Source: Apostichopus japonicus (taxonomy: Eukaryota; Echinodermata; Holothuroidea; Aspidochirotida; Stichopodidae). Taken from it: a stretch of 64,000 nucleotides of DNA. Of this stretch, positions 12,886-26,776 are shown piece by piece. Below the pieces are notes generated by a model. It was not told the origin of the DNA, did no database searches, and worked only from the letters and a program-made list of their open reading frames with translations. Position 1 is the stretch's first letter, and every line of letters starts with the position of its first letter. The DNA is taken from contig NC_092572.1 of the NCBI RefSeq assembly GCF_037975245.1, positions 6,213,501-6,277,500 on the forward strand. Direction: 5' to 3'. Made by a program: the position numbers and the translations under genes.

Positions 12886-15289
12886 AGCAACAGACTGCCT
12901 ATACAGGGGTCACAAGACACCAGCAGAGCCACTGTAGGCAATGGCTCCACACAGCACTGCTCTCCACATTGCAGGCATAGTGCCACCACAGCACACTATT
13001 GCTTATGATTCTACATATCGATCCTTGAAATCTGTGTTGCCGTCCTCTCTGCAGATAATAAACTTCAAGCAAACAAATTAGGGGACAAAGTCAGATCTGT
13101 TAAAACATTAATATTCAGATAGTGAACAAGCAATATGCAAATCACAAACATATCACAATCATGCTGCACTAAAATACAGAATCTGTAAAAAAGTTTCCAG
13201 AAACAAGGCCAACAAAATAATTGTCCACATGACAATATTCCAGAGCTTTTGCCAGGACTTCACGAAAGTCATTCACCCGGACTGCATGACAGTGAACAGG
13301 TTTTTCTCAGTTTCCCAACAGTATAACTTACAGCACCAAGCTGTCAGTTTTTTTATTTCCCTTTTTTTCTTCTCCAACCCAAGGTTTTAAGCATCCCTCT
13401 TTATGAGACAGTTTCAGAGATATTTAAAACCCTCATGTTAAACAGAAATAGTGTCAAGTAACAGAAATAGATTAATGTACCACAGGCTCTATATGATCCA
13501 GGGAATATGATGGTCACATATTCCAGATTCCACACTTTCTGGCCTGATGCATGGAGATACACTGTACATGTGTTTTATCTACACGCTTGGTATGACACCT
13601 AGGTCAAATATGAAGGGTATTTTTACACTCCCAAAGGATATAAACACAGGAAACTCACAAATTTGTGGGTGAATTCTAGATTGCACACACTGTACATACA
13701 ATATTTTATAGACAATTATTAGTACTGCCCTATAAAAGAATGATACTGTAACATATTGGCAGTATGCCACAGCCTTGCCAACTAACACATTTGTGTTGTT
13801 TGTTTTTCTTTCTATATTTCCTTTTTGACCTTTGCCTAAGCTGTCTTTTGCTTTCTTTCAGTGGAACAGAGATGGGGGGGGGGGGGGTAAAACAGGGTGA
13901 GGAAACGGAGTGGAGACAGATAAGTCTTCTAGTAGCTTGAATACATTAGTACGATAATGTGTGGGCTTCCATTAAAACACCACATGCATGCAGTATACAT
14001 GTAGACCTACAACAAATCACCCTCCTTCACCAATCACCCTCCTTCCCATATCAATAGTACTATATTACCTGCACATCACTGTACTGCAGCATCCTTTCAA
14101 GCATAATTTTCATCTGTAGCTTTATCATCAGAGGTACTCCCTCTACAGGTCTTTGAATTGACTTGACCTAGTTTAAAACCTAATTCAAGTTTAAGGAAAT
14201 TAAAGGTAAGTGGAGTGCTGTTGGATGCATGTTATAGAAATTAACTCAAGATTGTCTATGGCAAACCATAGTCTTCATTTATTTTGTTCATATTTTTTTT
14301 TTTCACTTTTGTTGCTATAATTAACATCTAGGTATCATTGCCACTTTCTGGAATGAGTGTTATAAGTCATACAGTTATGATGAGTGATATTATACAGACA
14401 ACCTGCCATACAGTGGTAATTGAGGGGGGGGGGGGGGCATACAAAATAAATTTATGACCCAATCAAGAACTGACACTCACAGGTACCACAAAGATCCTAT
14501 AAATTATCTTTTCTGTTTCTTGCACCTGACCTTTTACTGCATTCATATCACAACATTTTTTTATTTTTTTTATTATTGTCATCTTTAATGAGGGTAGTCC
14601 TGCTCAGTGCAGAAACAATGCTTTCCAGAGGAGCCCTCAACATTACAAGCATTTTGAAACAATTTTTTTTTTTTTTTCTATCAGTTTTTCAAACAGACAG
14701 GGATAAGGAAGGGCAGGGTGGACTGTATCCAATATGCAATGGTGGACACAGGAGGAATTACTAGATTGACTAGTCATCCCCCCCCCCCTCCCCCCTTCCT
14801 ACTTTGTTAAGCCTGTTTGTCATATTATTCTTTAGGTTTTCTCTTCTTTTTCCTCCTTTTTTCGGAGCCGTTCTTTCGTTTCTTTTGAGAATAATAAAAG
14901 TTTGCAACGTGTTTTGTATCTGCAATATCCATTAGACATACAGGACAGGAACTGAGCTGAAAACAGGGCTACCAAGAAGTGCCTTCCTTTACTCTTTCAG
15001 CAGATTTGTTGCCATGGTTATTACACTGGTAAGGGAAACTATACTGGCTGTATGGATTTGTCAAAACTTATACGGCTATTTGCCCTAATAATAACACTGA
15101 TGTTTTTACCTGACATCTTCTCCACATCACTAGTACCATGAGATTAACTGTGTTTAATTTCAGTACTTGCATTAAAGGTAGTCAGTATTGGCCCCAAATT
15201 ATAGCGCTCTAGAATCGCTAGAAGTTTTCCGAAAATATAGATTGGAGATGGAGGGAGAGTGGGAGGGGTGATGGGGGAGTCCTCGTTTA

Positions 15290-15425
15290 TAGTTTTATAT
15301 TGTTTTATTTATTTAATTTCACTGTTATATTCTCTTATTACCGTTATGAAGTTTTCTTTTATTTGTAAAGCACTTCGAGCTTACTTTCAGAATAAGTGCT
15401 ATATACATTTTATTTAAATAATAAT
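15290..15425 (+). repeat. Possible 3' end of a retroposon (SINE/LINE-like)
   Basis: The phrase TTTGTAAAGCACTTCGAGCT then AAGTGCTATATACATTT resembles the widely shared 3' end of some animal SINE and CR1/L2-type LINE elements (GTAAAGCGCT...GCGCTATATAAAT). I know the motif as a family feature. The rest of the element was not recognised, so this is tentative. Confidence 0.3.
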
Positions 15426-18400
15426 ATTTAGGTAATGTTCTACCCGTATACAACAGCAATTATAGAAGCCTGCTTGGCAACACAAGGGAAACCATAAATT
15501 GTTTTACAATATGTCAATTACTTTATCAGTCTATCGATCCATTTCTCACATTTGTTTTGTAATATAAAAATAGAAAAGCAAAACTGCAAAGTTTCTTCTA
15601 GTCTGTATTTTAGCAATTTTCAGTCAAACATATTCTCTACAATATTTTTGATATTAAACTACACACATTAAACACACCACTGTGTGCCTGAAAATGGGGA
15701 CAGAAATTTGACTTTGCCCTCCACCCCCCCCCCCCACACCAAAAACCTAGCTATGCCCCTGCCTGCCACAAAGATTCTGCTGATTTGAAGAGCTCTGATA
15801 TAATATCTGGAAACCATTTATATAAACACCCTAAGCTTCAGAGGGTTTTGCATCTCACATTCACACTGGTGCCTTTGGCACCGACTTGCATTACATACTA
15901 TATTCTGTCCCCTATCTCCTCCTCCATGATGCTCTCGTTTCTTCTGTGATCCCCTCCCTCCCTCCGACTCCCTCTCCACTTCCAAAAGTTTCACCGAGGA
16001 AAATGATGATTCTGGCCAGTATGACATCACAGACCACCTGAAGTGATTGACTCCAGGGAAGAATCAAGTAGGATTTAGCCAGTCAAAATAGGTTACAATC
16101 AATCTGCACAACCATATCTTGAGTTAGTGATATTGAGATGGGTTTTTCAGCTACGAAAACAGTGTGGAATATTTTCATTTTCAATATATATATGTTACAT
16201 TATCTGCCACCAGTATATTCCTTTTAAAAACCATTAAACTCATTAAACTGTTACTGACGCTGTATCCCTCGATTACCTTAAAACACAAGAAGCTTGAATT
16301 TCACAAAACAGAGCAAACCTATAAGGACCACGATGCAGTAACATGTCAAGTTAAATCTGTCTGTTACATGGATCGGAGAACCGCCAAAGAAAATTGGACA
16401 CGCTCTGCTTGTGGGTGGTCTAGAACCCCTGTTGTCATGCAAACGATGAAATAATGTTCGCTGGAAATGTTTTCACCAAGACTGCATCAAGTTTCAGCCT
16501 ATAATGAAGTAGTGATGAAAACTCTGCCTGTCTTAAAAATGAAAGCATTTTGTTAATAGTGATTCGATCAGCTCGCTATACAGTCTACGTTTATGAAAGA
16601 ATGCGGGAAAAACTTGAAAGATTGACGGCACCTCTCTTACACTGGTTTTTACTTGTGCCTGTAACAAACAACAATTTACCCTTTGAGATCACTACCTTTG
16701 GATAATATTAACATAAATGTGATATGTTCAATGTGTATACATGCAGAAATAGACACAAAAAAAAAACAAAAAAAACAGTCTTTCCCACCAAGTCTTACTA
16801 GCTTTGATGCTTTGTAATTTCCTGCCTCCAACCTCCCCCTAGTTCTAACCGGCCCAACAACATCTCAAAAACTTTGATGAACTTCCATCCTCATATTGCT
16901 GGCAGGTCCCTTTTTGGCATGTAACACAAATAATGACAACACAAACATAGCAATTAATTTACACCTCAATATGGATTCCCTCTCTACATATATAGGCTAT
17001 GGCTACCATAAGAATGCCCTAGTTATGTTCACAGATTGTACTTACAAAGAGGTATACAACTGAATATCTGGAAATGCGTTTGTCTTCTGTTTTTAATACC
17101 AGGTTCAAACTGACATGTATATTGTACATACACCTTCACAAAATCATGTTTTGACTTATGTAAACAAAACCAACGTCTAACAACATATTACAGCAAGTAC
17201 TGGGCAATGACCATCAGGAATCACGCCATATAGAACTACTCAGCTAAGTATACTTCCTTTTAATAACACTGATGGTGGTTTACTTTGCCAAGTCCACCCT
17301 CTCAAGTTTCCAACCCAAGGGTTACAATTTGGTGTTTTCTCACAGTATAAATATATGTCAGATTTTAACTTCTCAACTTCATCTAGACAAAACTGGCGGA
17401 TGAAGAACTGACAAAAAGTCACCACAAGTGCAAACTAAACTTCCACCAGGAAGTGAGAAAAAAAACAAAAAGTGGTGGAATGAACTGACTTTAGTAAACT
17501 CCAAAATCTGGAAAAACTTGAGTGTCTCTGATTGGAAAAGGACAACCAGATGTTCTGGTGATGATAAACCTGTGTGTGTGCGTGCGTACGTGCCTTTATT
17601 ACAGTTCATTTAATGTTCTTGGCTTGAAAATGGATTAACAAGATGTGACAAAATTCACCTAATATGACTTGGGGGGTTTAAACTCTCCTGGTATGGGACT
17701 CTGAAAGTTGGCAAGGGAACACGACAGATTAAATTGCTGTTCTTTTCTGTCTTGTTTCCTTTCTTCTTTGAGCTTATTTGTAGAAAATTGTGCATAGCAA
17801 GGCAGGGGTGTAATATGGTTCACAAAATGGTTACATTTCTTCATGATTGTAAAGTTAAGGTAACGTGAATGGAAAAAATTGCAAACATGACAGGATTTTT
17901 GTATTTGTAAACAGCACGATAGCGAACTATTGAACAGGTCAAATAGCAATGCTGGCAATTTTTACAAAATCAAGATTCAGGTAAAAATTTAATTATTTAT
18001 AATAGGGATATTTCCTGAAATTTGATGCTATGTTTGGTTATTTCAAATTGATGTGCCTACCTTCTGCTAAAAATATATCCCAAAATTTACAAGGTTGGGA
18101 TGCACTTTACGAGTGACAAGGCACGGTGGAACAATTAGAGTGTGCTGATGTTGGGAGGAGATATGTAAGCTAAGGAGCAAAATAAATCCACAAAGGCCGA
18201 GATCCTTAATTTCCTCACATATTTACCATTGATTTACAATGGCCTACATATCCTCACACAACCAGTGCACTCTAACTCTGAAGTGTTTAAAGATAAATTG
18301 TTATAAGTTTGCTTTAAATTTTAGACTTTAACACTTCTTTCCATTGAATGCATGACTAGTTCTTGTCAAGGGTCATTAACACCATTCAAGTAACTTCTAC

Positions 18401-18974
18401 CACAGTTACATCAACTTTTGTAGATATTTCAGGGGGTAAAATGAGAAGGATTTAGCTTGACCATAAACTGACCAGTAAACAGGAAGTTTCTCAGAGCTAT
18501 TAAACTAGTTACTGTGTACATAGACATATCACAATGGGTGTAATAGTATGGTAAATCCTGGATTTAATAGACCAATTAAGGGTGAACCTTTCATTATTGT
18601 GCAAGTTACTGAACATGTATCTTCACTTAATTAGTTTCATCAAGGCTGTACAATAATGTTATGTTCCTGTTGTTATATAAGGAGTTGAAAAGTTCATGAA
18701 TATGAATTATAATCACTTGTAAACATGTTTACCTGAAACTCAAGACTTCATATATATTGCACATGAGCATCATCCTGCCCTTGGCTGCACTAACCATAAT
18801 GTCCACACCTGTGCATACAGTTACAGTTGGAACAGTATGGTACATAATGGGACAAGCACACACATGTATTGCTGAAGCATTATACAATGTTAAATATATG
18901 TGAGATAAAACTGTACCTTAATTATACAGTACCTTTATGATATAAATTGAAGCACAGTTAATTACTTCAGGGAA

Positions 18975-19152
18975 TAATCTCTTTTCTTCTCTTTTCAATT
19001 GTTTCTCCTTTTTTTTCTTTTCCTTTGTTCTTTTATTTATTTTTTTCTCCTGCATGATTTGTTTCCTCTCTTACCTCTTTTATTCCTGTTTTTTTTTTCT
19101 CTTCATATTCTGATATATTTTCTCCTGTTTTTTATTTTTATTTTTTTTTAAG
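18975..19152. repeat. Pyrimidine-rich tract
   Basis: About 180 bp almost entirely T and C on the plus strand. On the gene's sense (minus) strand it is a purine-rich stretch starting about 90 bases into intron 2, just after the exon 2 donor. It could matter for splicing or simply be a decayed microsatellite. Confidence 0.6.
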
Positions 19153-19243
19153 ATGTTGATATGTTTATATATATTTAACGTCAACCTCTGGTTCTAATGT
19201 GTCTGAAAAGTAGCAATGTTAATAAACAGACTTCAATACTTAC

Positions 19244-19323
19244 GGATGGTACAAAGGCCACTGGTTGAAGATCTGGACCATCCTGGACAGCAAGAACCCT
19301 GCGAACGGCAATAATGTGCACCA
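19244..19323 (-). CDS. Exon 2 of fibrillin/EGFL6-like gene: CCPGW cysteine-rich segment
   Basis: This 80-nt exon lies between 13-14 kb introns. The acceptor is GTTTTTCAG and the donor is ATCC|GTAAGT, a near-consensus site. It takes two bases from exon 1 and leaves one, and the resulting frame is S-G-A-H-Y-C-R-S-Q-G-S-CCPGWS followed by S-G-L-C-T-I. The CCPGW motif followed about 8-9 residues later by C-x-x-P-x-C is found at the N-terminus of fibrillins and, as CCxGW, in EGFL6, nephronectin and related secreted proteins. It is too short for the ORF finder and was found by reading the minus strand. Confidence is high because the phases on both sides agree with exons called independently. Confidence 0.85.
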
Positions 19324-20351
19324 CTGAAAAACAAGAACAACTAGATTATTGAATAAATTGATTTTTGTGAGTAAGCAAAATGAAAAATAATTAAGACCAA
19401 ATTTTAAAATTCAAATAATTTCCAAATAAGTCTCATATAGGGTTGGCAAATTTTGTTGTTAATTGATATGAAGACCTGTTTTTTGCAGGAATTTGCATGT
19501 CTTTATACTTTGGTACGACAGTAGTTCGGATTTTATGTAGAGTTAACTTTTCTTTTCTTTTTTTTTTTTTCTTTTTTTGGGGGGGGGGAGAGGGGGTGCT
19601 TATTTATGTGTCTTCCTCTAGTTCCAGTACAGAACATGGTATTTCCAGACTGACAAATACAAGGTTTCTAAATGTCACTTCAACACATAGTGCTTACAAT
19701 GTTATTTAACTGACTTCATTTCGGTAGGTATAGAGCCACATTATAACTACACATAGTAAATGTGAGTCATCTGTAGTGCATATACAGTAATGTTAATGTT
19801 GCATGCATTCTGCTCTCAGAACCCAAGCAGTACATTTGTTCTAATGACTAACAGTCCCAGTAAGGGATGGTGGGACAATGACAGGAAAGGAACAATTTCC
19901 TAAAGTTGTGCTAGTAAATTATACCACCTTGACCTAACCATCCTTGAATAATATTGGCCTTCAGAGTTTTATAAAAATAACTCACACAGAAGTGTATTTG
20001 GAATGAAATTCATCAATGTTTCTTGATCTTAAGGACATCTCTCAGATACGCTGTAAAGTCATTTGTCAGTTCAAAATTAAAATTTTCTTAAACCGGTTTA
20101 TAAAAATTTGGGCCTTAAGCGTAAAGTGGTTTCTCTCAGTGGGATGTACAATTGCCATTGTCAGGGAATAATTTTGACTGGTCGAACCGCATGAGTAAAT
20201 CTTTCAAAAACTTTCAGCAAATTTTACCTTTCAACAAGTCATTGAACATTGTACTTTCTTTGTCTTCTTCTTCTTGTGCTGCGAATTTCCTGTGCAATTA
20301 TTATTAGAACCCTATAAATTCTTATAGTGAACATGTATATTAGATTGCAGT

Positions 20352-20733
20352 CAGTGGCGGAGCTAGGGGTATTGGTCAGGAGGGGCGAGAATGGTCTATA
20401 GGGGCGCTTTCGACACTATCTAAGCAGAGTGCCACCACAGGTTGGCGCGTAGCATACAGAACTTTTTTGAGTAAAGATACTTCCTAGATCGCCGGAAATG
20501 ACCCTTTCCAAGCCTGGCTAATTTTCAGATAACGGAGAATAAATAGATGTCATCGCCAAATTACATCACAAAATGTGACAAATGTCAATAGCTAAATAAG
20601 AGGGCGCAATAAAAAAGTCAATAATCGCTAATAAGTAAAAAGTGGTAAAGAGCTGAAAAGGGCGCCAGCAGTCCATTTGAGTCCATCAGAGGGGGCATCC
20701 GCCCCCCCTGACTATATGGATGTTCCGCCACTG
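20352..20733. mobile_element. hAT-type MITE, 382 bp, copy 1
   Basis: The ends are CAGTGGCGGAGCTAG and ...GTTCCGCCACTG, inverted relative to each other. An exact 8-bp direct repeat ATTGCAGT flanks it (20344-20351 and 20734-20741). An 8-bp duplication with CAG-type ends is characteristic of hAT transposons. There is no coding capacity. A second copy of the same family is at 36829-37198, and the 26777-28311 element shares the internal sequence around CGCCGGAAATGACCCTTTCC. Confidence 0.9.
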
Positions 20734-21285
20734 ATTGCAGTTGAATACATTCATCTATATCAACTGTCTAATTATATTATATAAGACATCTGTCGTACCT
20801 CCCAATGTATTAACTACAGAGTCAAATAGTGGTCACTTGTCTCAATCAAACTTCAAAACATTAGGCTTTTGCAAGCACTTTTACTCTCTCTATCGGACAA
20901 CTTACTTTAAAAGTCAGTTGATCATGCTGTTGGCATTGAACCTCATTCTTTTTCTTCTTTTTCTTTTGGAGCGAGTGAGGGGTGGGGCAGGATATGAGAT
21001 TCCATGGCACCGTCTACCCAGTAGGCCTACTTGCAGATTAGATGTCTTTATTAATGAATGTTTTCCCTGGGACTTTCCAATATTATATGAATATAACAAG
21101 CAAATTTAAAACCGAATGAAAAATTTGATTTTTCCTTGAACTCTAAATTTATCTTTTTTTTTTTTTTGGTCACTTCTATTTGAGAGTAGACTAAATAATA
21201 AAATGCAGTGCTATGAGCTTTAGTTTGAAATCCTGTAGAAAATGCAGTAAAAATCAATGGATTCTTACTACAATTACTGACATTC

Positions 21286-21800
21286 TGTGCTGTGCTGTAG
21301 TACTATATATACTATAATGTACTCTATCCTACTCTAATCTTCCGTACTGTACTGTGCAGTGCTGTGCTCTATCCTACTCAATCTCTTCTGTACCTTGCTG
21401 TAGTTTACTGTGCAGTGCTGCACTGTAGGCCTATTCTTCTGTGCTGTGCTCTAATCTCCTGTGCTGTAGTGTACTGTACTGTGCTGTACTGCCCTGTGCT
21501 GTGCTGTGCTATACTGTACTGTACTGCACTGTTCTGTACATGCTATACTGTGCGCTACTCTACTCTACTGTGCTATACAGTAGTGTGCTCTATTATACTC
21601 TAATGTACTCTACTGTACAGTACTGTAATGTACTGTGCGGTGCTTTACTGTGCTGTGCTCTATCCTACTCAATCTCTGCTGTACCATACTGTAGTGTACT
21701 ATGCAGTGCTGTAATGTAGGCCTACTGTGCTCTGCTCTGCTCTACTGTGCTGTACTGTACTCTACTGTACTGTGCTGTGCTTTGCTGTGCTGTACTGTAT
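21286..21800. repeat. (TGTGC/TGTAC)n-like low-complexity array
   Basis: More than 500 bp built from variations of TACTGTGCTGTGCTCTACTG with an approximate 5-bp period. Its overlapping Cys/Tyr/Leu-rich open frames are by-products of the repeat, not genes. Confidence 0.9.
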
Positions 21801-22185
21801 ACAACATATCTCTTGTGAGGTATTTTACATTAACATACATGTTTAAACTATCAATGGAGTTCCTATCTCAACATTCCTATGCATATCTTGTACATCACAT
21901 GTTGCCTTTTGACTTCAGTTTGTTATATGCCTTAGAAATGTCATCAGACCTCCAGTAAAGTGTTTGTATCCCATTTCACTGTTTTATTCCTCTTTGTATC
22001 TATTTACTGACGGGAATCAGTTTACCACCCACAAATTTCTCTCAGACGAAAAGAAATTTGTTGGTAACATTGTCATAGTACCGGCGACGACAACGACGGT
22101 TGTGTTTATAATAACCTCAACTGTTCAGACTGGCTTGACTCCCATTGTCATTTATTTTCATTGCTGAAGAAGATAACCTTAGTTT

Positions 22186-22362
22186 TCAACTTCACATTCA
22201 ATTGTCAATTGTCAATTTTCAATTGTCAATTGTCAATTGTCAATTGTCATTGTCAATTGTCAATTGTCAATTTTCAATTTTCAATTTTAATTTCAAACTC
22301 AATTTCCAATTCAATTAGTGAATTTCATTTTCCAAGCCAATTCAATTCAATTTCCAATTCAG
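22186..22362. repeat. (TCAATTG)n array
   Basis: A heptamer array of TCAATTG with variants TCAATTT, TCAATTC and TTTCCAA. Because CAATTG is a palindrome, the array can pair with itself on one strand. Confidence 0.9.
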
Positions 22363-25300
22363 TGATGTTGACGACTGCAATGGAGACGCCAAAGAAAGAA
22401 AAGAAAAAAAATCCTCTTAAGGGGACACTTAAGCCAACCACAATCTTGACTGATGTGACTGAGTTCTTTGTTAAGAATAACCGGACCCCAAATTGCTAAG
22501 AAAACTCATGCACCATTTGGAGACTATATAAATGTCACGTCTGATTTTGTAAATATGTGTTGTCATATTACCTCTAGGAACTAACATTTGCATTTTGAAG
22601 AAACCTCTAATTCTCCCAAATGGAATCAAAATTTTCTTGGTTGTTTGGGAAGTTGTGCGCGACAGTAATCCCCATCACAAACACCAATAATAATGCTAGA
22701 GGTTTATGTGTCTCCTTTAACTCTTTTGGAATTTTTTTCTGCACACGACGCAAGGGCCACATGGATATTTTTTGTAAGATTGAACATTAAATGCAATAAA
22801 ATTGAGGAACCATCACAGCCAGATGCTATAAAGATGACAGCAGGAAACCATTATCTGATAAAGGAGATTGAAGATGTAAGCATCAGAAATACAGTACAAC
22901 TCTTAAAGCAACACTACATTAAATCATGTCCATTTTGGATTATATGCGAAATGAAAATGGATTCCATACTAAACAATTCATTTAAATTTCTTACCTTTTG
23001 CAGTCATAAAAAGTTTCATATCAAATGATAAAGAATTAATACAATATGTTGTGATTTTTTCATTTGACTTTTTTTTGTATGTACCTGTGTGGTGATTTGA
23101 ACAAGCAGCTGGCAGACTAATTTGGGATTCAGACATAATTTCGTTGCTCACAATTTTTAACACAAAATTTTGCCCTGGCAGAAATATAGCTGTCAAACAT
23201 AACACCACACTTTAACTTTGACTGGTATAAATAAAACATTACAAATACAGTAGCTGTCTGGCCCAAATAGGTCAATTTTCATGATCTTGTGAGGTCTTAG
23301 AAAAACTTTTGAGAAGGAATGTTGTCCTGCTACATGACCATAATATTAAGAGCTATGGACTACAAACAACACATCATGCAGTAAACCAATGTCGGCAAGT
23401 TTAGTTTCAACTTTATAGCTGCTTTTTATTTTTTATATTGAAGTAAAGAAAGTGATCTAACAGTTTCAGACAATACTATGTGTAGTAACACCAGTCTGGG
23501 AATCAAACCAATCTTCAAATATTTTCTGACTCGGTTAGCAATAATATGCCTCCCCCACCCCCCCCATCCCACCCCCAAGGAAAAAGGGCATGACGTGTGT
23601 TTAATACCACAGTTGTGCAATTCTACATTTCCCTTTTCTGTTTCACATAGAAACATTGAGCAAATAATCTAAATTAATTTGCATTTTGCTTAAAAATTGT
23701 AGTGGAATCCCTTTACTCATGGTGCTATTATTCAAATTTATTAAAAAGTGAAATTGTTGTGCATTCAGTTCTGCTGACATAAACATGATCAAATATTGGT
23801 TAAACTTTTCATCATATTTTTTTTCTCTCGATAGTGTCTTATTTTTGTAAATTTAAATCTGACCTTCCACAAGATTCACTTTACAGAGGGCGAGGGGGGT
23901 ACTTTTGCCACCAAAAATGATTTGAGAGAGCCAAACTCGAGAGGATCGATCAACAACGATATTTTCCTTGAAAGCAGTGCTGGGTTTCTTATCCACTTAA
24001 ACATAGATATATGTTACATTCATACAATTTCAATTAATTTTCTACTCTACTTGAATGCATATGTGGAGGGAAAATAAAGTACTTTATAAACACTGCAAAC
24101 TCCTTTAAAGAGTGAGAGCTCACTATCAGAACTAATGTTATCATGGCCTTGTGAATTGGCCTCTGAACAATACTGAGGATTAAGATGAAAAGAAAAGACC
24201 TGACTACTGATACTGTACATGACACGCAATATGCAGTACAGAATGGATTTCAGCCCACACGAATAGTTTTAATAAAGAAAACTGAATATTTTGTTTCTTC
24301 TTTACCATTCCTTTTTATTTAACGAAATGGAAACCTGATCACACAATCCTTTATAACAAAGTGTCTGCAGATGAGTGTCGGCACAACTATGCGGGCAACA
24401 AAAAAGACAAGGAATTTTAATTCAATATTCTGCTTTCAGATAACAATAACTACAATATTAAGATTTTGTTGCAATTTACCGCCATATATAGATCAATTTG
24501 TAAGATCAGCCTACACTATAATCCTGACTTTCTAAGGCATTTACAAGGTAACAATGGGATACCCAGTGCACTCAAAACGAGGTACTTATTCATGGCATAT
24601 AATCTGCCTCGGGGTATTGTCAAGGTTGGATATTTCTGACAGAGCTTCAAAATTATACAAAATTATTTGAACATTAAGTTAAGTCAGCACATAAGTGTAA
24701 GTTTATTGAGTGTTAAGTTAATAATAAAGAATATCCCAATATTCTTTGTCTCTCAATATTGTTGTTGTAACTGTCATATTTACATAACAATGCAAGACTA
24801 GTATATAAGAGCCTTTAAGCAGGACATACCCTACAGTACAGATGTATTCCACTTGTAAATTAATACAGACTGCATGAACCATAATGCATATTAAAATGGT
24901 ACCAGCACTCAGGAAGGCACTGCTCAAGAATTGCTCAGTTAGCAGATATTACAATGATTGCAAGTCTTGGCCTAATTGAACGAGCACATTGGACTCAAAA
25001 TATAGCAAATTATAGATTTGCAAAACATCCTTAATCATTGCAGAACTTAAACCATTAAATATTCACTGTATACTTGTGCATATTAATGAAATTGCCAATA
25101 CAAATCTTGGTCTTGGTCTTGATACTGCACAAATCGCCCCTGATGTGGCTGTTGACGTGCAGTCCTTCGAGTTTTGCTTAATGGTGCTGCTGACTTTCCA
25201 GTATGAACTTGAAGAAGGCGGTGTTTGGTGCTTAAGCATGTACCATAATTCCTAGCCTAGCAAATAAGATTATTATTTTATTAAGTTAGTAACCTACATT

Positions 25301-26663
25301 AAACCAACCTATGTTACTACAGTAGCATAGCGAGCCAAGGCCTACAGTATTTTGTGGGAAGTTTGCTGTAGTGTGTTTAAACCAATATTCCATTTAATCC
25401 CATTAACGCCTGGGTACATCATATAACTATTAGGCCTAGCCTAGGCCCTAGGCTTTGTTTTTCTCATCCACTGTAGCCTAAGTTAGTACTGCATAGTGTA
25501 CAAAGTAACTGCAGCATTTAATTTGACACATTTGATAGTCCAGTTATAGTCATGATCCCATAACACTACTTAGCGAGGCTACAGGTGGTCTAAATAATGT
25601 TACTACTAGTCAGGGAGGTAGATGCTACTCTTGCTCATGTAGGCTACATGACTACAGTAGGCAACCTGATGCAGCATGGTGGGCTCATAATTGACGCACT
25701 TAAGGATTTGATCAACCATGTCTATCAAGGAAAAATCCAAATCACTCAACTGTAGGCCTATGTGTTTTTCATATGTGTAGTTCCTCAGAAATGTTATGAT
25801 CTCGAAATATTTAAGTTTCTGTGCTTATGCAACGTACAATTGAGCAGAATTTGACCACAAAATGTCTGCCGTGTCAAGTTCTTTCATACCCCTAAATTGA
25901 CACATTCGTCGAAAGCTAACTGTAGTGTAGGCCTTAGTATACATCCATTTACTTTAGATGCTGTTTGCCATGCTCTGAGCCTCTAAGCTCAGACAGGTCA
26001 GGTCCCAGAGAGTAATGTTATCATATTGAGGTAATGTTGGTTATTTTTAGGGTGTAAGATTTCCAAATGCCCAAAAAACATGCAAAACTGGGGGGAGGGT
26101 GTTAAAAGCTTAAAAAATACCACAATTTGGTCAGAAAATAGCTGAAATGGATTAAAACTCATGAAATATGTAATTCTGCTTGACTGCCAAAAGTTTAGGT
26201 GGCCTGCTGTATCGTTTCTAGTAATAATTGAAGGTGCGTCAATAACGGGGGTGCGTCAATTATGAAGCCTACAGTAGATGCAGACGCTGCTGTCTAAACA
26301 TATAGGCACGGTAGTCTACACGCAAAGGCTAACAAGTAACATACAAGGATACAGTACCCAGAGTTACTGAAAATAATATAACAACCTAAATCGACTGCTA
26401 CCTCGACCATCAATAACAAAGATGACGTTACAAACGCTTTAGTCGGCGTTGTGGTGTGGCTATGGGAATTGTTTCCCAACACCGTTATGAAACCTGGCCA
26501 TTCGATCAGCTCATCTGATCACGTTGAAAGTAATGGAAAGTGATGCTGGAAACTATCTAGAATATTGTGGGTATTGCAACTAGCATCCCAACTATGGAAC
26601 AAAGTGGTCAGGTGTGGTTTATACTTACCCGCACTCTTTCCACACTGTATCATTACCATATAG

Positions 26664-26776
26664 CAGAATATAAGTTCTTATGTTCTGCTCTATGATCATT
26701 ACTGAACTTTGTACATGCGTAATGTTACTCCGCCGAAGAAAGTTAGAAAAGTAATAAAATATCACTCCGTGCAGAA
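26664..26776. repeat. Direct repeat A1 (left part), 3' UTR-like flank of RT fragment
   Basis: From AGAATATAAGTTCTTATGTT to CACTCCGTGCAGAA this is nearly identical to 28922-29040. The repeat continues at 28320-28360 after the interrupting hAT element, so the original unit was about 160 bp. Confidence 0.85.

Larger units (their letters stand above)
5111..19243 (-). other. Intron 2 of fibrillin/EGFL6-like gene (about 14 kb)
   Basis: The intron contains a foldback element (6374-6815), a TIR element (8316-9192), minisatellites at 9283-9500 and 11946-12885, a TG/TA microsatellite (10005-10146), a possible retroposon tail (15290-15425) and a pyrimidine tract (18975-19152). The rest is AT-rich with no coding signal that I could support. 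Confidence 0.6.

Noticed and set aside
20735-21109. 124-residue plus-strand ORF
   Set aside because: It begins in the MITE target-duplication flank, has no recognisable domain, and lies in intron 1; overlapping minus-strand ORFs are equally long.
21364-21958. Three overlapping Cys/Tyr/Leu-rich ORFs
   Set aside because: They translate a low-complexity 5-bp repeat array; any frame stays open.
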